A DNA stretch of 10,274 bases from Draconibacterium sp. (GTDB lineage: Bacteria > Bacteroidota > Bacteroidia > Bacteroidales > Prolixibacteraceae), in assembly GCA_027011835.1 (NCBI GenBank), contig JALUZN010000175.1, forward strand, positions 1-10,274. Reading direction: 5' to 3'. The notes under the pieces are model-generated. The model was given only the letters and a program-made list of their open reading frames with translations. It had not been told where the DNA came from and made no database searches. A program made the position numbers and the translations under genes. Positions 1 to 6,608 of the stretch are shown here, piece after piece; the stretch's first letter is position 1; each line of letters starts with the position of its first letter.

Positions 1-1986
1 ATTTATGTTGGATTAAATGCGAACAATTTAGAATCACCACATTCAGTATCGATTTATAACGAAGGCAAAAACCTGATTATTACCGGTGGTAATTCGAAAA
101 GCGTATTGTATGCTGTATTTACTTTTCTCGAAAACTATCTGGGCTGTAAATGGTACTCCCCTGCGGTCGAAAAAATCCCACAAGTAAAGACCATTTCAAT
201 TCATACTCCGTTGAATTTTGTTTACACACCGCCAATTACAACCCGTACTGTACACTCGCGGCTATTTTACGACAACCCCGATTTTGCCGACAAATTAAAA
301 GTAACACACAATGCATTTCCGGGTTATGTTTCCACTGCCCGTGTACATACTTTTCACCGTTTTGTTCCCGAAAAAGTTTACTTTAAAACGCACCCCGAAT
401 ATTTTGCTTTAATAAACGGGAAACGGGTTGCAACCCAACTCTGTTTAACAAACAGCAATGTACTTAAAATTGTAACCGACTCGGTTAAAGCATATTTTAA
501 CCGCTACCCCACTGCAAATGTTATTTCGGTTAGCCAGAACGATAATACGCAACATTGCCAGTGCGATGCCTGTAGAAAAATTGACCGCGAAGAGGGTGCG
601 GCAAGTGGAACAATGATTCGGTTTGTAAACAAAGTGGCGAAGAATTTTCCCGACAAGCAGATTTCGACACTGGCTTACCAATACACACGAAAACCGTGTA
701 AAACAAAACCTGCCGACAATGTTCTTATTACGCTCTGTTCTATTGAGTGCGACCGTAGTGCACCCATCGAACAAAAATGCACTGACTTTGCTGCCGATTT
801 AGTTGGCTGGAAAGCAAAAACCGATAACATCAGAATTTGGGATTATACCACACAGTTTACCAATTTTCTGGCACCGTTTCCGAACATCAGAACGTTGCAA
901 CCCAACATCCGGTTTTTTCGCGATAACCACGCAACCTGGATTTTCGAACAACACAGCAATCAGCCCAGCGAGCTGTTTGAGTTGCGTTCGTACCTTACTG
1001 CAAAACTGTTGTGGAATCCTGATTTAAATTCAGAAGAGATAATTACCGATTTTACAAACGGATACTATGAGGATGCCGGTGTATTTATTAAAAAATACAT
1101 CGATTTAATTCATTCTGAAATTGAAAAAGACAGCGATTTTTTTCTCTTTTTATATGGCGACCCCGCGCAGGCATTTAATTCGTTTCTCCGTCCCGAACTG
1201 CTAGAAAAGTACAACACCTTTTTTGACGATGCAGAAAAGGCCGTTGCCGATAAACCCGCTGTTTTGCAACGGGTAAAAGTTGCCCGCATCAGTACCGATT
1301 ATGCAATGTTAGAAATGGCTCGCAACGGAATGTCGGCAAAATTTCAACTGCTTGAAAACGGAAAGGTTTCGGCAGATGTAAAAAAACGGTTAACCCGATT
1401 TAAGAACAGTTGCGAAAGTGCAAATATTACACTAATGAACGAAATGGGTTACACTGTAAGAGAGTACCTCGATTTATATAACGAAACAATAAAAAAAGCA
1501 GCTATGCCAAATATTGCGCGAGGGAAAAAAGTAACTCTTAACACAAAACCTAAAAAATATGCCGACGAAAATCCTCAAGCACTAACCGACGGTGCGCTGG
1601 GTGGAAGTAATTTTTATGCCAACTGGCTGGGATTCGAAGGAAATAATCTCGATGCCGTTATCGACCTCGGAAAAACAGCTTCAATTCATTTTATCTCGTC
1701 GGCTTTTTTGCAGGTTACCAACCACATTGTTTTCTTCCCCGAGCGCGTGAGTTATTACTATTCAACTGACAATAAAAAGTTCAGAAAAATAAAAACAGTA
1801 ATAAATTCCACTCCTCTGTCTAAAACGAGTAAGAAAAACGATGTTAAAAATTTTGATTTATTTTTTTCTCCGGTAAAAGCCCGTTATATAAAAATAGTTG
1901 CAAAAAATATTGGCAAAGCACCGGCCTGGCATAATGCTGCCGGGTTGCCTGCCTGGATTTTTGTTGATGAGGTAATTGTAAATTAA
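1..1986 (+). CDS. DUF4838 domain protein with C-terminal F5/8 type C (discoidin-like) domain, 5' end missing
   Basis: The frame is open from the first base, so the gene starts before the window and 661 codons are visible. An internal TTG at 106 is not a credible start, because the family motif around NLIITGGNSKSVLYAVFTFL spans it. That stretch, followed by LGCKWYSP, is the end of the GH67-N-like domain that precedes DUF4838. The DUF4838 core runs roughly from residue 75 to 400 and includes a CxCxxC cluster (C186, C188, C191) after SVSQNDN, and later the WIFEQHSNQPSELFELRSYL block. From about residue 504 (NIARGKKVTL) to the end is an F5/8 type C carbohydrate-binding-type beta-sandwich. Family knowledge: such proteins are usually exported and often occur near polysaccharide-utilisation genes. 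The substrate is unknown, and hydrolase activity is likely but not established. The export signal, if any, lies outside the window. Confidence 0.85.
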   Translation: MYVGLNANNLESPHSVSIYNEGKNLIITGGNSKSVLYAVFTFLENYLGCKWYSPAVEKIPQVKTISIHTPLNFVYTPPITTRTVHSRLFYDNPDFADKLKVTHNAFPGYVSTARVHTFHRFVPEKVYFKTHPEYFALINGKRVATQLCLTNSNVLKIVTDSVKAYFNRYPTANVISVSQNDNTQHCQCDACRKIDREEGAASGTMIRFVNKVAKNFPDKQISTLAYQYTRKPCKTKPADNVLITLCSIECDRSAPIEQKCTDFAADLVGWKAKTDNIRIWDYTTQFTNFLAPFPNIRTLQPNIRFFRDNHATWIFEQHSNQPSELFELRSYLTAKLLWNPDLNSEEIITDFTNGYYEDAGVFIKKYIDLIHSEIEKDSDFFLFLYGDPAQAFNSFLRPELLEKYNTFFDDAEKAVADKPAVLQRVKVARISTDYAMLEMARNGMSAKFQLLENGKVSADVKKRLTRFKNSCESANITLMNEMGYTVREYLDLYNETIKKAAMPNIARGKKVTLNTKPKKYADENPQALTDGALGGSNFYANWLGFEGNNLDAVIDLGKTASIHFISSAFLQVTNHIVFFPERVSYYYSTDNKKFRKIKTVINSTPLSKTSKKNDVKNFDLFFSPVKARYIKIVAKNIGKAPAWHNAAGLPAWIFVDEVIVN

Positions 1987-2032
1987 TATTCTTGAACGAC
2001 ATTGCTTTTTTCGAGAACCTAAATGGATTGAG

Positions 2033-2040
2033 TATATTTG
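2033..2040 (+). promoter_or_regulatory. Bacteroidota -7 promoter element for the ion channel gene
   Basis: TATATTTG matches the TAnnTTTG -7 consensus of Bacteroidota primary sigma factors exactly. It lies 20 bases before the ATG at 2061, which puts the predicted transcript start near 2047. No clear TTTG -33 element is seen at the usual spacing. Its position downstream of the in-frame TTG at 1992 argues against that TTG as the gene start. Confidence 0.5.
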
Positions 2041-2060
2041 TAAACATAAACCTAAAGAAA

Positions 2061-2696
2061 ATGATAACAGTTTTGAAAAGAGTTCCCAAAAGTATATTTC
2101 TGTTAATAAGCATTGTTAGTTTCGTGTTTATTCTGCCTCTGCTTAAATATCCGCGATTAACCGAACTGTTTAATGCAATTGCTTATTCGTTTATGTTGCT
2201 TTCTGTTTTTTCCATAATCGATAAGAAAACCCGCTTTTTAAAATATATGGTTGTTGCTGCATCTTTTCTAATCTGGCTGATGTATTTCTCGAGTTCGCAA
2301 GCAAGTAGTTACGTTGCATTTCTTTTTTCGGTTGTGGTATTTACCATTACAACAGTAGTTATGGTTATGCAAATTGTGTCGAGTAAAACGGTTACCGGAA
2401 AAGTAATTGTTGAAACCATTTGCGGTTATTTACTTATTGGTGTAATATTTGGGTTTCTTAATTCAGTACTGCTTTGGATAAACCCCGGCTCGATTGGAAT
2501 AGACAGCCCTAAAACTATGGCTGATATTATGTATTACAGTTTTATTACCATAACAACAATTGGGTTTGGCGATATTTCCCCCGTTTCGCCGGGAGCAAAA
2601 TCACTCAGTATTCTTTTTGGTGTAATCTCGCAGCTGTACCTTACAATTATTATGGCTCTTATTATTGGTAAGTTTTTAAATAGTAAAAGCGCGTAA
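2061..2696 (+). CDS. Potassium-channel-like membrane protein (Ion_trans_2 pore domain)
   Basis: The protein has 211 residues. The start is taken as ATG 2061, after an A-rich leader and behind the -7 element at 2033. The frame is open back to a TTG at 1992, but that lies upstream of the promoter. About six hydrophobic segments are visible: four in the N-terminal two-thirds, then a pair flanking a pore loop. The loop carries the potassium selectivity filter TTIGFGD (T165-D171), preceded by MYYSFITI, as in the two-TM pore family. No regular arginine-rich S4 is present, so voltage gating is unlikely. No RCK/TrkA-N regulatory domain follows, because the protein ends just after the last membrane helix. 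It probably conducts K+ across the inner membrane, and the gating signal is unknown. It appears to be monocistronic: the upstream gene ends 74 bases before it and nothing downstream is clearly co-transcribed. Confidence 0.88.
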   Translation: MITVLKRVPKSIFLLISIVSFVFILPLLKYPRLTELFNAIAYSFMLLSVFSIIDKKTRFLKYMVVAASFLIWLMYFSSSQASSYVAFLFSVVVFTITTVVMVMQIVSSKTVTGKVIVETICGYLLIGVIFGFLNSVLLWINPGSIGIDSPKTMADIMYYSFITITTIGFGDISPVSPGAKSLSILFGVISQLYLTIIMALIIGKFLNSKSA

Positions 2697-2716
2697 GTTA
2701 CAGGGAGAGGATTTGA

Positions 2717-2815
2717 ATGAGAACAACTAAAAATGAACCGAATGAATTTTTATTATCCGAACTTCGAAACGGAGAGGAAAGAGCGTTCGACTTTATTTTC
2801 AGAAGAGAAGAATAA
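2717..2815 (+). pseudogene. Remnant of an ECF sigma-70 factor (N-terminal 32 codons only)
   Basis: ATG 2717 opens a 32-codon frame ending in TAA at 2813. The segment FLLSELRNGEERAFDFIFRR closely resembles the start of region 2 in Bacteroidota ECF sigma factors, where the usual pattern is L-L-x-x-L-+-x-G-[ND]-E-x-A-F-[DE]-x-[IL]-[FY]-R-+-[YF]-Y. The frame then stops where the family continues with the rest of region 2 and region 4 (about 150 more residues). I found no continuation in any frame up to the next gene, so most of the gene appears to have been deleted. A purine-rich stretch (GGGAGAGG) lies about 8 bases before the ATG. ECF factors of this type often drive SusCD and anti-sigma operons, none of which is present here. 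The longer 81-codon frame at 2733-2978 is the shifted shadow of this remnant. The call rests on a short similarity read by eye. Confidence 0.5.
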
Positions 2816-2905
2816 AATAAATAGCAGCAGCCGGCCAAATGTAGAGCAATGTTGCAAATCCGGTTTTAAAAGGAAATACAAAAATAGAGAATCAGCAAAA
2901 AAAAG

Positions 2906-2936
2906 TTGCCTTTTAACGTTTAAATTCAAACATTTG
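2906..2936 (+). promoter_or_regulatory. Candidate promoter for the metalloprotease gene
   Basis: TTG at 2906-2908 is followed after 20 bases by AACATTTG at 2929-2936. This resembles the Bacteroidota TTTG-N17-23-TAnnTTTG promoter, with one mismatch (A for T at the first -7 position). The predicted transcript start near 2943 would leave a leader of about 30 bases before ATG 2975. Confidence 0.35.
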
Positions 2937-2974
2937 CGTTCCTTTTTTGTACTATTAAAACAGAAAACAGAAGC

Positions 2975-5455
2975 ATGATTAGATTAAAACTTTGGCTATT
3001 ACTAAATAGTATTGCATTTGCAGGGTTTATAAATGCACAAAATACCATTACAAAATTCAATAAAAAGGTACCGTTCCCGGTGTGCTATGGAACAGGAGTT
3101 GTCTCTAAATCATCAGTTCCGCCGCCCGATGATTTTATTTTAAAATCGGGTACTGAAAAAAAATGCGATATAATTGTGAATTACAGTCTTTTCCCGCAAA
3201 AGGCAATAGATGCATTTGAGTACGCAGTTAGCATTTGGGAAAGTGTTCTCGAATCTGATGTGCCAATTTATATTCAGGCAAATTGGCGTTCGTTAGACGA
3301 AAATGTGTTGGGAAGTGCCGGCCCGGCAGCTTATTATACCGACTTTAAATACATTCCACACGAGCATATTTATTATCCGGTAGCCATTGCCGAAAAAATT
3401 ACAAAAACAGAAATTACCGGCCCGGGCACGCCCGATATAAATGCCACATTTAGTAAAGATGTTGAATGGTATTATGGTACCGACGGCAATACTCCTTACG
3501 AGATGTACGATTTTGTTTCGGTGGTTTTGCACGAAATAGGACACGGACTTGGGTTTACCGGATTCTTTTATGTTAAAGATTTACAGGGTGCGTATGCATA
3601 CAACGAACTTGGTGATATTGCCGCTTTCGACCGGCTTGTTGAAAAAGACAACATTCAATTGATAGACTCTTCTGAATACATAATCCCATCGTTTAAGTTA
3701 GCACGGGCTTTTACTGCAAAATATTTATATGCAAATAGCCCGTATGCTATTGCTGTAAACAATAATAAACAGCCGCGCCTCTATTCTCCCTCGGATTACG
3801 ATGAGGGGTCGAGTATTTATCATCTCGACGATTATACTTACCCTGTGGGAAATAAAAATTCGCTGATGACCCACGCAATTGGGAAAGGAGAATCAATTCA
3901 TAACCCCGGCCCGTTAACAACCGGAATTATGGCCGACATTGGCTGGCAAAATATTTACTTCGACTTTAAGAAACCAAAAGATATTGAGCAGGTTAAGCCA
4001 ATTGTTTTTGATACTGAAGTTTTAAGCGACATTAAACTCGACACGACTTCGCTATTTGTTTTTTATTCGAACGATAATTTTACAAACCATATCGATTCGA
4101 TGCAACTTACAGCTACCGATGTTGCAAATCGGTATTCAGCTCAACTTACTCCCGACTTTGAACAAGGAACAATTCACTATTATCTGATTGCAAAAGATAC
4201 AATGGGCCGGCCGTTTACTTTGCCTACCGAAGCACCAAAAATACTTTACACGGTAACTATTGGCCCCGATACAATATTGCCTGTTATTCATCACTCGCCA
4301 ATTCCCTATTTTCTTCTGGCCGATAAGGATTTGACAATTTCAACAAATGCCGACGATAATTTAGGTGTCGACTCGGTTTGTGTTGAATACGAAATAAATG
4401 GAGTTGAGCAACAACCGTTTCCATTGCATCTCGACACACTCACTTCCTACTCGGGCACCTTTACTTTCAATTTAGAACAGTTGGCCGATGGCGACCAAAT
4501 TACCTATCGGATTATTGCAATCGATTCGGCAGCTGCACACAACAAAGCAGTTGCTCCGGCACAAGGCTCTTTTTCGTTTAACGTCGAAAAACTTTTTGCT
4601 CCGGTAGGTGGTTATATTAATAATTTTAATACTCCTTCGCCCGACTTTATTCTTACCGATTTCGATGTGTTTACCGATACACTTTTCGAGAATGCAGCTT
4701 TACACAGCCCGCATCCCTATCCAAGTCCGAATAGAGATAATGCATTTTACGAATTTTCGACCCTGTTAAAACATCCCATTATTTTAACCGAAGGCGGAAA
4801 AATAACTTTCGACGAAATTGTTTTGGTTGAGCCGGCAGAGCCTCAGGCGGTATTTGGCGATGACAATTTTTGGGATTATGTAATTGTTGAGGGAAGTAAA
4901 AACAGAGGAGAGAGTTGGTTGCCTTTGGCCGACGGTTACGACTCGGGAGATAATACTACTTGGGAAGCAAATTATAATAAAAATATGGAAGAATACGATT
5001 CGCAAACAATTGGTATTCCGAGTTGGTATAAAAACCGTGAAATAGATCTTTTGGGTAACGACACATTTCAGGTAAACGATACCATTCTAATTCGTTTCCG
5101 GTTGTTCTCCGATCCTTATGCACATGGCTGGGGCTGGGCAATTGATAATCTTCGCATTCAATTCCCGGTTTCGGCAGAGTCCATTCTTACTCAAAATAAT
5201 GTTGTGGTTTACCCAAATCCGTTTAACGACCATATTACAGTTTCTGTTCAGGCAAATTCAACCATCGATTTACTTGAGTTTGACCTGTTTAATTCGGTTG
5301 GACAAAAAATACATTCGACACTGAAAAAAAATAGTATAGGCAAAATTACGCAGAGATTCGATTTAAAAAACTTTGCCAACGGATTGTATTATTTGGTTGT
5401 TCAGGAGAACGGAAAAAAGATACTTTCGAAAAAAATTGTAAAAAGCAAAAATTAA
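2975..5455 (+). CDS. Secreted metzincin-like zinc metalloprotease with T9SS sorting domain
   Basis: The protein has 826 residues. Residues 1-21 form a signal peptide (hydrophobic core LWLLLNSIAFAGF, cleavage after INA). The catalytic domain spans about 25-330. It has HEIGHGLGF with H186, E187 and H190, but position 11 of the usual metzincin HExxHxxGxxH is Gly. A third ligand is probably H283 in the GSSIYHLDD context, followed by the Met-turn NSLMT (M298) and the closing block IMADIGW. This spacing recalls leishmanolysin-like enzymes with an inserted subdomain. Residues about 335-540 look like two Ig/FN3-type beta domains. Residues about 545-730 are another beta-sandwich. From V743 (VVYPNPFND) to the end is the type A T9SS C-terminal sorting domain, so the protein should cross the outer membrane and be released or anchored at the surface. 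The substrate is unknown. The gene stands alone, and its stop is 60 bases before the next promoter. Confidence 0.87.
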   Translation: MIRLKLWLLLNSIAFAGFINAQNTITKFNKKVPFPVCYGTGVVSKSSVPPPDDFILKSGTEKKCDIIVNYSLFPQKAIDAFEYAVSIWESVLESDVPIYIQANWRSLDENVLGSAGPAAYYTDFKYIPHEHIYYPVAIAEKITKTEITGPGTPDINATFSKDVEWYYGTDGNTPYEMYDFVSVVLHEIGHGLGFTGFFYVKDLQGAYAYNELGDIAAFDRLVEKDNIQLIDSSEYIIPSFKLARAFTAKYLYANSPYAIAVNNNKQPRLYSPSDYDEGSSIYHLDDYTYPVGNKNSLMTHAIGKGESIHNPGPLTTGIMADIGWQNIYFDFKKPKDIEQVKPIVFDTEVLSDIKLDTTSLFVFYSNDNFTNHIDSMQLTATDVANRYSAQLTPDFEQGTIHYYLIAKDTMGRPFTLPTEAPKILYTVTIGPDTILPVIHHSPIPYFLLADKDLTISTNADDNLGVDSVCVEYEINGVEQQPFPLHLDTLTSYSGTFTFNLEQLADGDQITYRIIAIDSAAAHNKAVAPAQGSFSFNVEKLFAPVGGYINNFNTPSPDFILTDFDVFTDTLFENAALHSPHPYPSPNRDNAFYEFSTLLKHPIILTEGGKITFDEIVLVEPAEPQAVFGDDNFWDYVIVEGSKNRGESWLPLADGYDSGDNTTWEANYNKNMEEYDSQTIGIPSWYKNREIDLLGNDTFQVNDTILIRFRLFSDPYAHGWGWAIDNLRIQFPVSAESILTQNNVVVYPNPFNDHITVSVQANSTIDLLEFDLFNSVGQKIHSTLKKNSIGKITQRFDLKNFANGLYYLVVQENGKKILSKKIVKSKN

Positions 5456-5514
5456 CGAAACTTCTCTTTTTTTGAGTTTTTTAGATGATTCTTATCAGTT
5501 TAAAAATATATCTC

Positions 5515-5522
5515 TATATTTG
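5515..5522 (+). promoter_or_regulatory. Promoter -7 element of the aromatic (tyrA) operon
   Basis: TATATTTG is an exact TAnnTTTG match. The transcript should start about 6-8 bases downstream, near 5529, only about 12 bases before the leader-peptide ATG at 5541. No good TTTG -33 box is visible at 17-23 bases upstream. This is the only exact -7 match seen between the metalloprotease gene and tyrA, so the leader, the terminator and both enzyme genes should share one transcript. Confidence 0.6.
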
Positions 5523-5540
5523 CCAATAAATTATTGAAAA

Positions 5541-5603
5541 ATGAAAGCAAATTTTAACAATATCTATTTTTACTTCTATTATTATTTTTGGCTCAAAAAT
5601 TGA
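5541..5603 (+). CDS. Aromatic-rich leader peptide of the tyrA operon (attenuation leader)
   Basis: This is a 20-codon ORF from ATG 5541 to TGA 5601. It begins M-K and contains nine consecutive aromatic residues (YFYFYYYFW, residues 9-17). Phe5 makes ten aromatics of twenty: five Tyr, four Phe and one Trp. It has the hallmark composition of a regulatory leader peptide, like those of pheA or trp in enterobacteria, and it precedes two aromatic-biosynthesis genes. It lies about 12 bases behind the predicted transcript start, with an A-rich ATTGAAAA before the ATG, as is usual for translation starts in this phylum. An intrinsic terminator follows 43 bases after its stop. The role inferred is that scarce Tyr-, Phe- or Trp-tRNA stalls the ribosome here, which permits read-through into tyrA. 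The peptide itself probably has no other function. Lacking other leaders to compare, the call rests on composition and position, which are very unlikely by chance together. Confidence 0.85.
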   Translation: MKANFNNIYFYFYYYFWLKN

Positions 5604-5624
5604 GATCGGGAAGTAGATATTGTT
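5556..5624 (+). promoter_or_regulatory. Leader hairpin (1:2-type) and antiterminator segment of the attenuator
   Basis: AACAATATCTA (5556-5566) pairs perfectly with TAGATATTGTT (5614-5624), 11 bp. CTTC (5573-5576) pairs with GAAG (5610-5613) after a 6-base bulge. ATTTTTG (5584-5590) pairs with CAAAAAT (5594-5600) around a GCT loop. The 5' side of this long hairpin holds the aromatic codons. The segment 5600-5607 (TTGAGATC), at the leader stop codon, can instead pair with GGTCTCGA (5650-5657) in the terminator's 5' arm: 8 bp with two G-U pairs. That would be the antiterminator. A ribosome stalled on the Tyr/Phe codons leaves this segment free, while one at the stop codon covers it. The pairings were read by eye and no folding energies were computed. 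Confidence 0.65.
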
Positions 5625-5646
5625 ATTAATTAAAAATATTTTACAG

Positions 5647-5678
5647 AAAGGTCTCGAAAAAATTCGAGGCCTTTTTTT
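5647..5678 (+). terminator. Attenuator intrinsic terminator upstream of tyrA
   Basis: GGTCTCGAA (5650-5658) pairs with TTCGAGGCC (5663-5671) around an AAAA loop. That is 9 bp with a single G-U pair, extendable by AAA/TTT, and it is followed by seven T residues (5672-5678). It lies after the leader peptide and 31 bases before the tyrA ATG, so it can only act as a conditional terminator of the operon. Confidence 0.85.
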
Positions 5679-5709
5679 ATACAAAAAAACCAACCTAAAA
5701 AATGCAGTA

Positions 5710-6606
5710 ATGAGAACAACAATTGTTGGATTGGGTTTAATTGGAGGATCGTTGGCAAAAGATTTAAGAAGATTGAACTTTGCCACCGAACTTACCGGAG
5801 TTGAAATAAACGAAACACACGCTCAAAAGGCGATAGAAATAGGTTTGGTTGATAGCGTGAAACCGCTGGAGGAGGCGATAAAAGATACAGATATCGTAAT
5901 TCTTGCTATCCCGGTTGATAAAGAGTTGCAAATACTACCCTCAATTTTAGATGGAATTTCGGAAAATACAACGGTAATAGATTTGGGTTCAACCAAAAAA
6001 ACAATTGTCGATTCAGTAAAAGGGCATAGCAAACGACGAAATTTTATTCCTGCACATCCCATGTCGGGCACCGAAAATTCGGGACCTGAAGCAGCACTCG
6101 AAAATCTGTTTAAAGGGAAAATTACCATTTTGTGCGACCACAAAGATTCGGGACCTCAGCATTTAGCGTTGGTAGAAAAAATGTTTCAGAGTTTGGGAAT
6201 GGACATTGCGTATATGACCGCCGACGAGCAAGACCATAGCACTGCTTTTGTTTCACACCTTCCTCATGCTGCTGCCTACGCACTGGCAAATGCCGTTCAG
6301 TCGAAAGAAGATGGTAAAATTATTTTCGATTTGGCAAGCGGAGGTTTCCGGTCAACGGTTCGGCTGGCAAAAAGTTCGGGAGAAATGTGGCATCCCATTT
6401 TCAGGCAAAACAGAAAATATGTGGTCGAGTCGCTCGATGTTTATATTAAGCATTTACAAGAATTCAGCGATTGTTTAAAAAGTGAAGACGACGACAAACT
6501 GTGGGAGTTAATTGAAAATGCCAATAAAATACGAAGCATTTTAGACGGTGAAAACCCTCATTTAATTAAAAACGAAGAGAAGTTAGTAAAACTTTATACA
6601 AAATAA
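5710..6606 (+). CDS. tyrA: Prephenate dehydrogenase
   Basis: The protein has 298 residues. It oxidatively decarboxylates prephenate to 4-hydroxyphenylpyruvate using NAD(P)+, the tyrosine-specific step, in the cytoplasm. The N-terminus RTTIVGLGLIGGSLA carries the Rossmann GxGxxG (G7, G9, G12). AHPMSGTE (H116-E122) and the D175-H176 and SHLPH (H183, H186) blocks match the substrate and catalytic region of the family. Length is typical of a monofunctional TyrA without an added ACT domain. The start is ATG 5710. The frame is open back to TTG 5620, but that extension would translate through the attenuator terminator and adds nothing family-like. A two-codon ORF (ATG CAG TAA, 5702-5710) overlaps the start as TAATG. 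The next gene begins 2 bases after the stop, so the two are surely co-transcribed and probably translationally coupled. Expression is predicted to be controlled by the aromatic leader. Confidence 0.95.
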   Translation: MRTTIVGLGLIGGSLAKDLRRLNFATELTGVEINETHAQKAIEIGLVDSVKPLEEAIKDTDIVILAIPVDKELQILPSILDGISENTTVIDLGSTKKTIVDSVKGHSKRRNFIPAHPMSGTENSGPEAALENLFKGKITILCDHKDSGPQHLALVEKMFQSLGMDIAYMTADEQDHSTAFVSHLPHAAAYALANAVQSKEDGKIIFDLASGGFRSTVRLAKSSGEMWHPIFRQNRKYVVESLDVYIKHLQEFSDCLKSEDDDKLWELIENANKIRSILDGENPHLIKNEEKLVKLYTK

Positions 6607-6608
6607 TT

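Noticed and set aside
1992..2060. N-terminal extension of the channel from TTG 1992
   Set aside because: The TAnnTTTG promoter element at 2033-2040 lies inside it, and a good ATG follows at 2061.
2733..2978. 81-codon frame overlapping the metalloprotease start by ATGA
   Set aside because: It is the shifted shadow of the ECF sigma remnant, is of low complexity and basic, and shows no domain. The remnant's own frame has clear family similarity.
5460..5482. Terminator after the metalloprotease gene (T-rich CTC...GAG stretch)
   Set aside because: Only three base pairs form convincingly, so the hairpin is too weak to call.
5620..5709. N-terminal extension of tyrA from TTG 5620
   Set aside because: It would be translated through the attenuator terminator, and family similarity begins exactly at ATG 5710.
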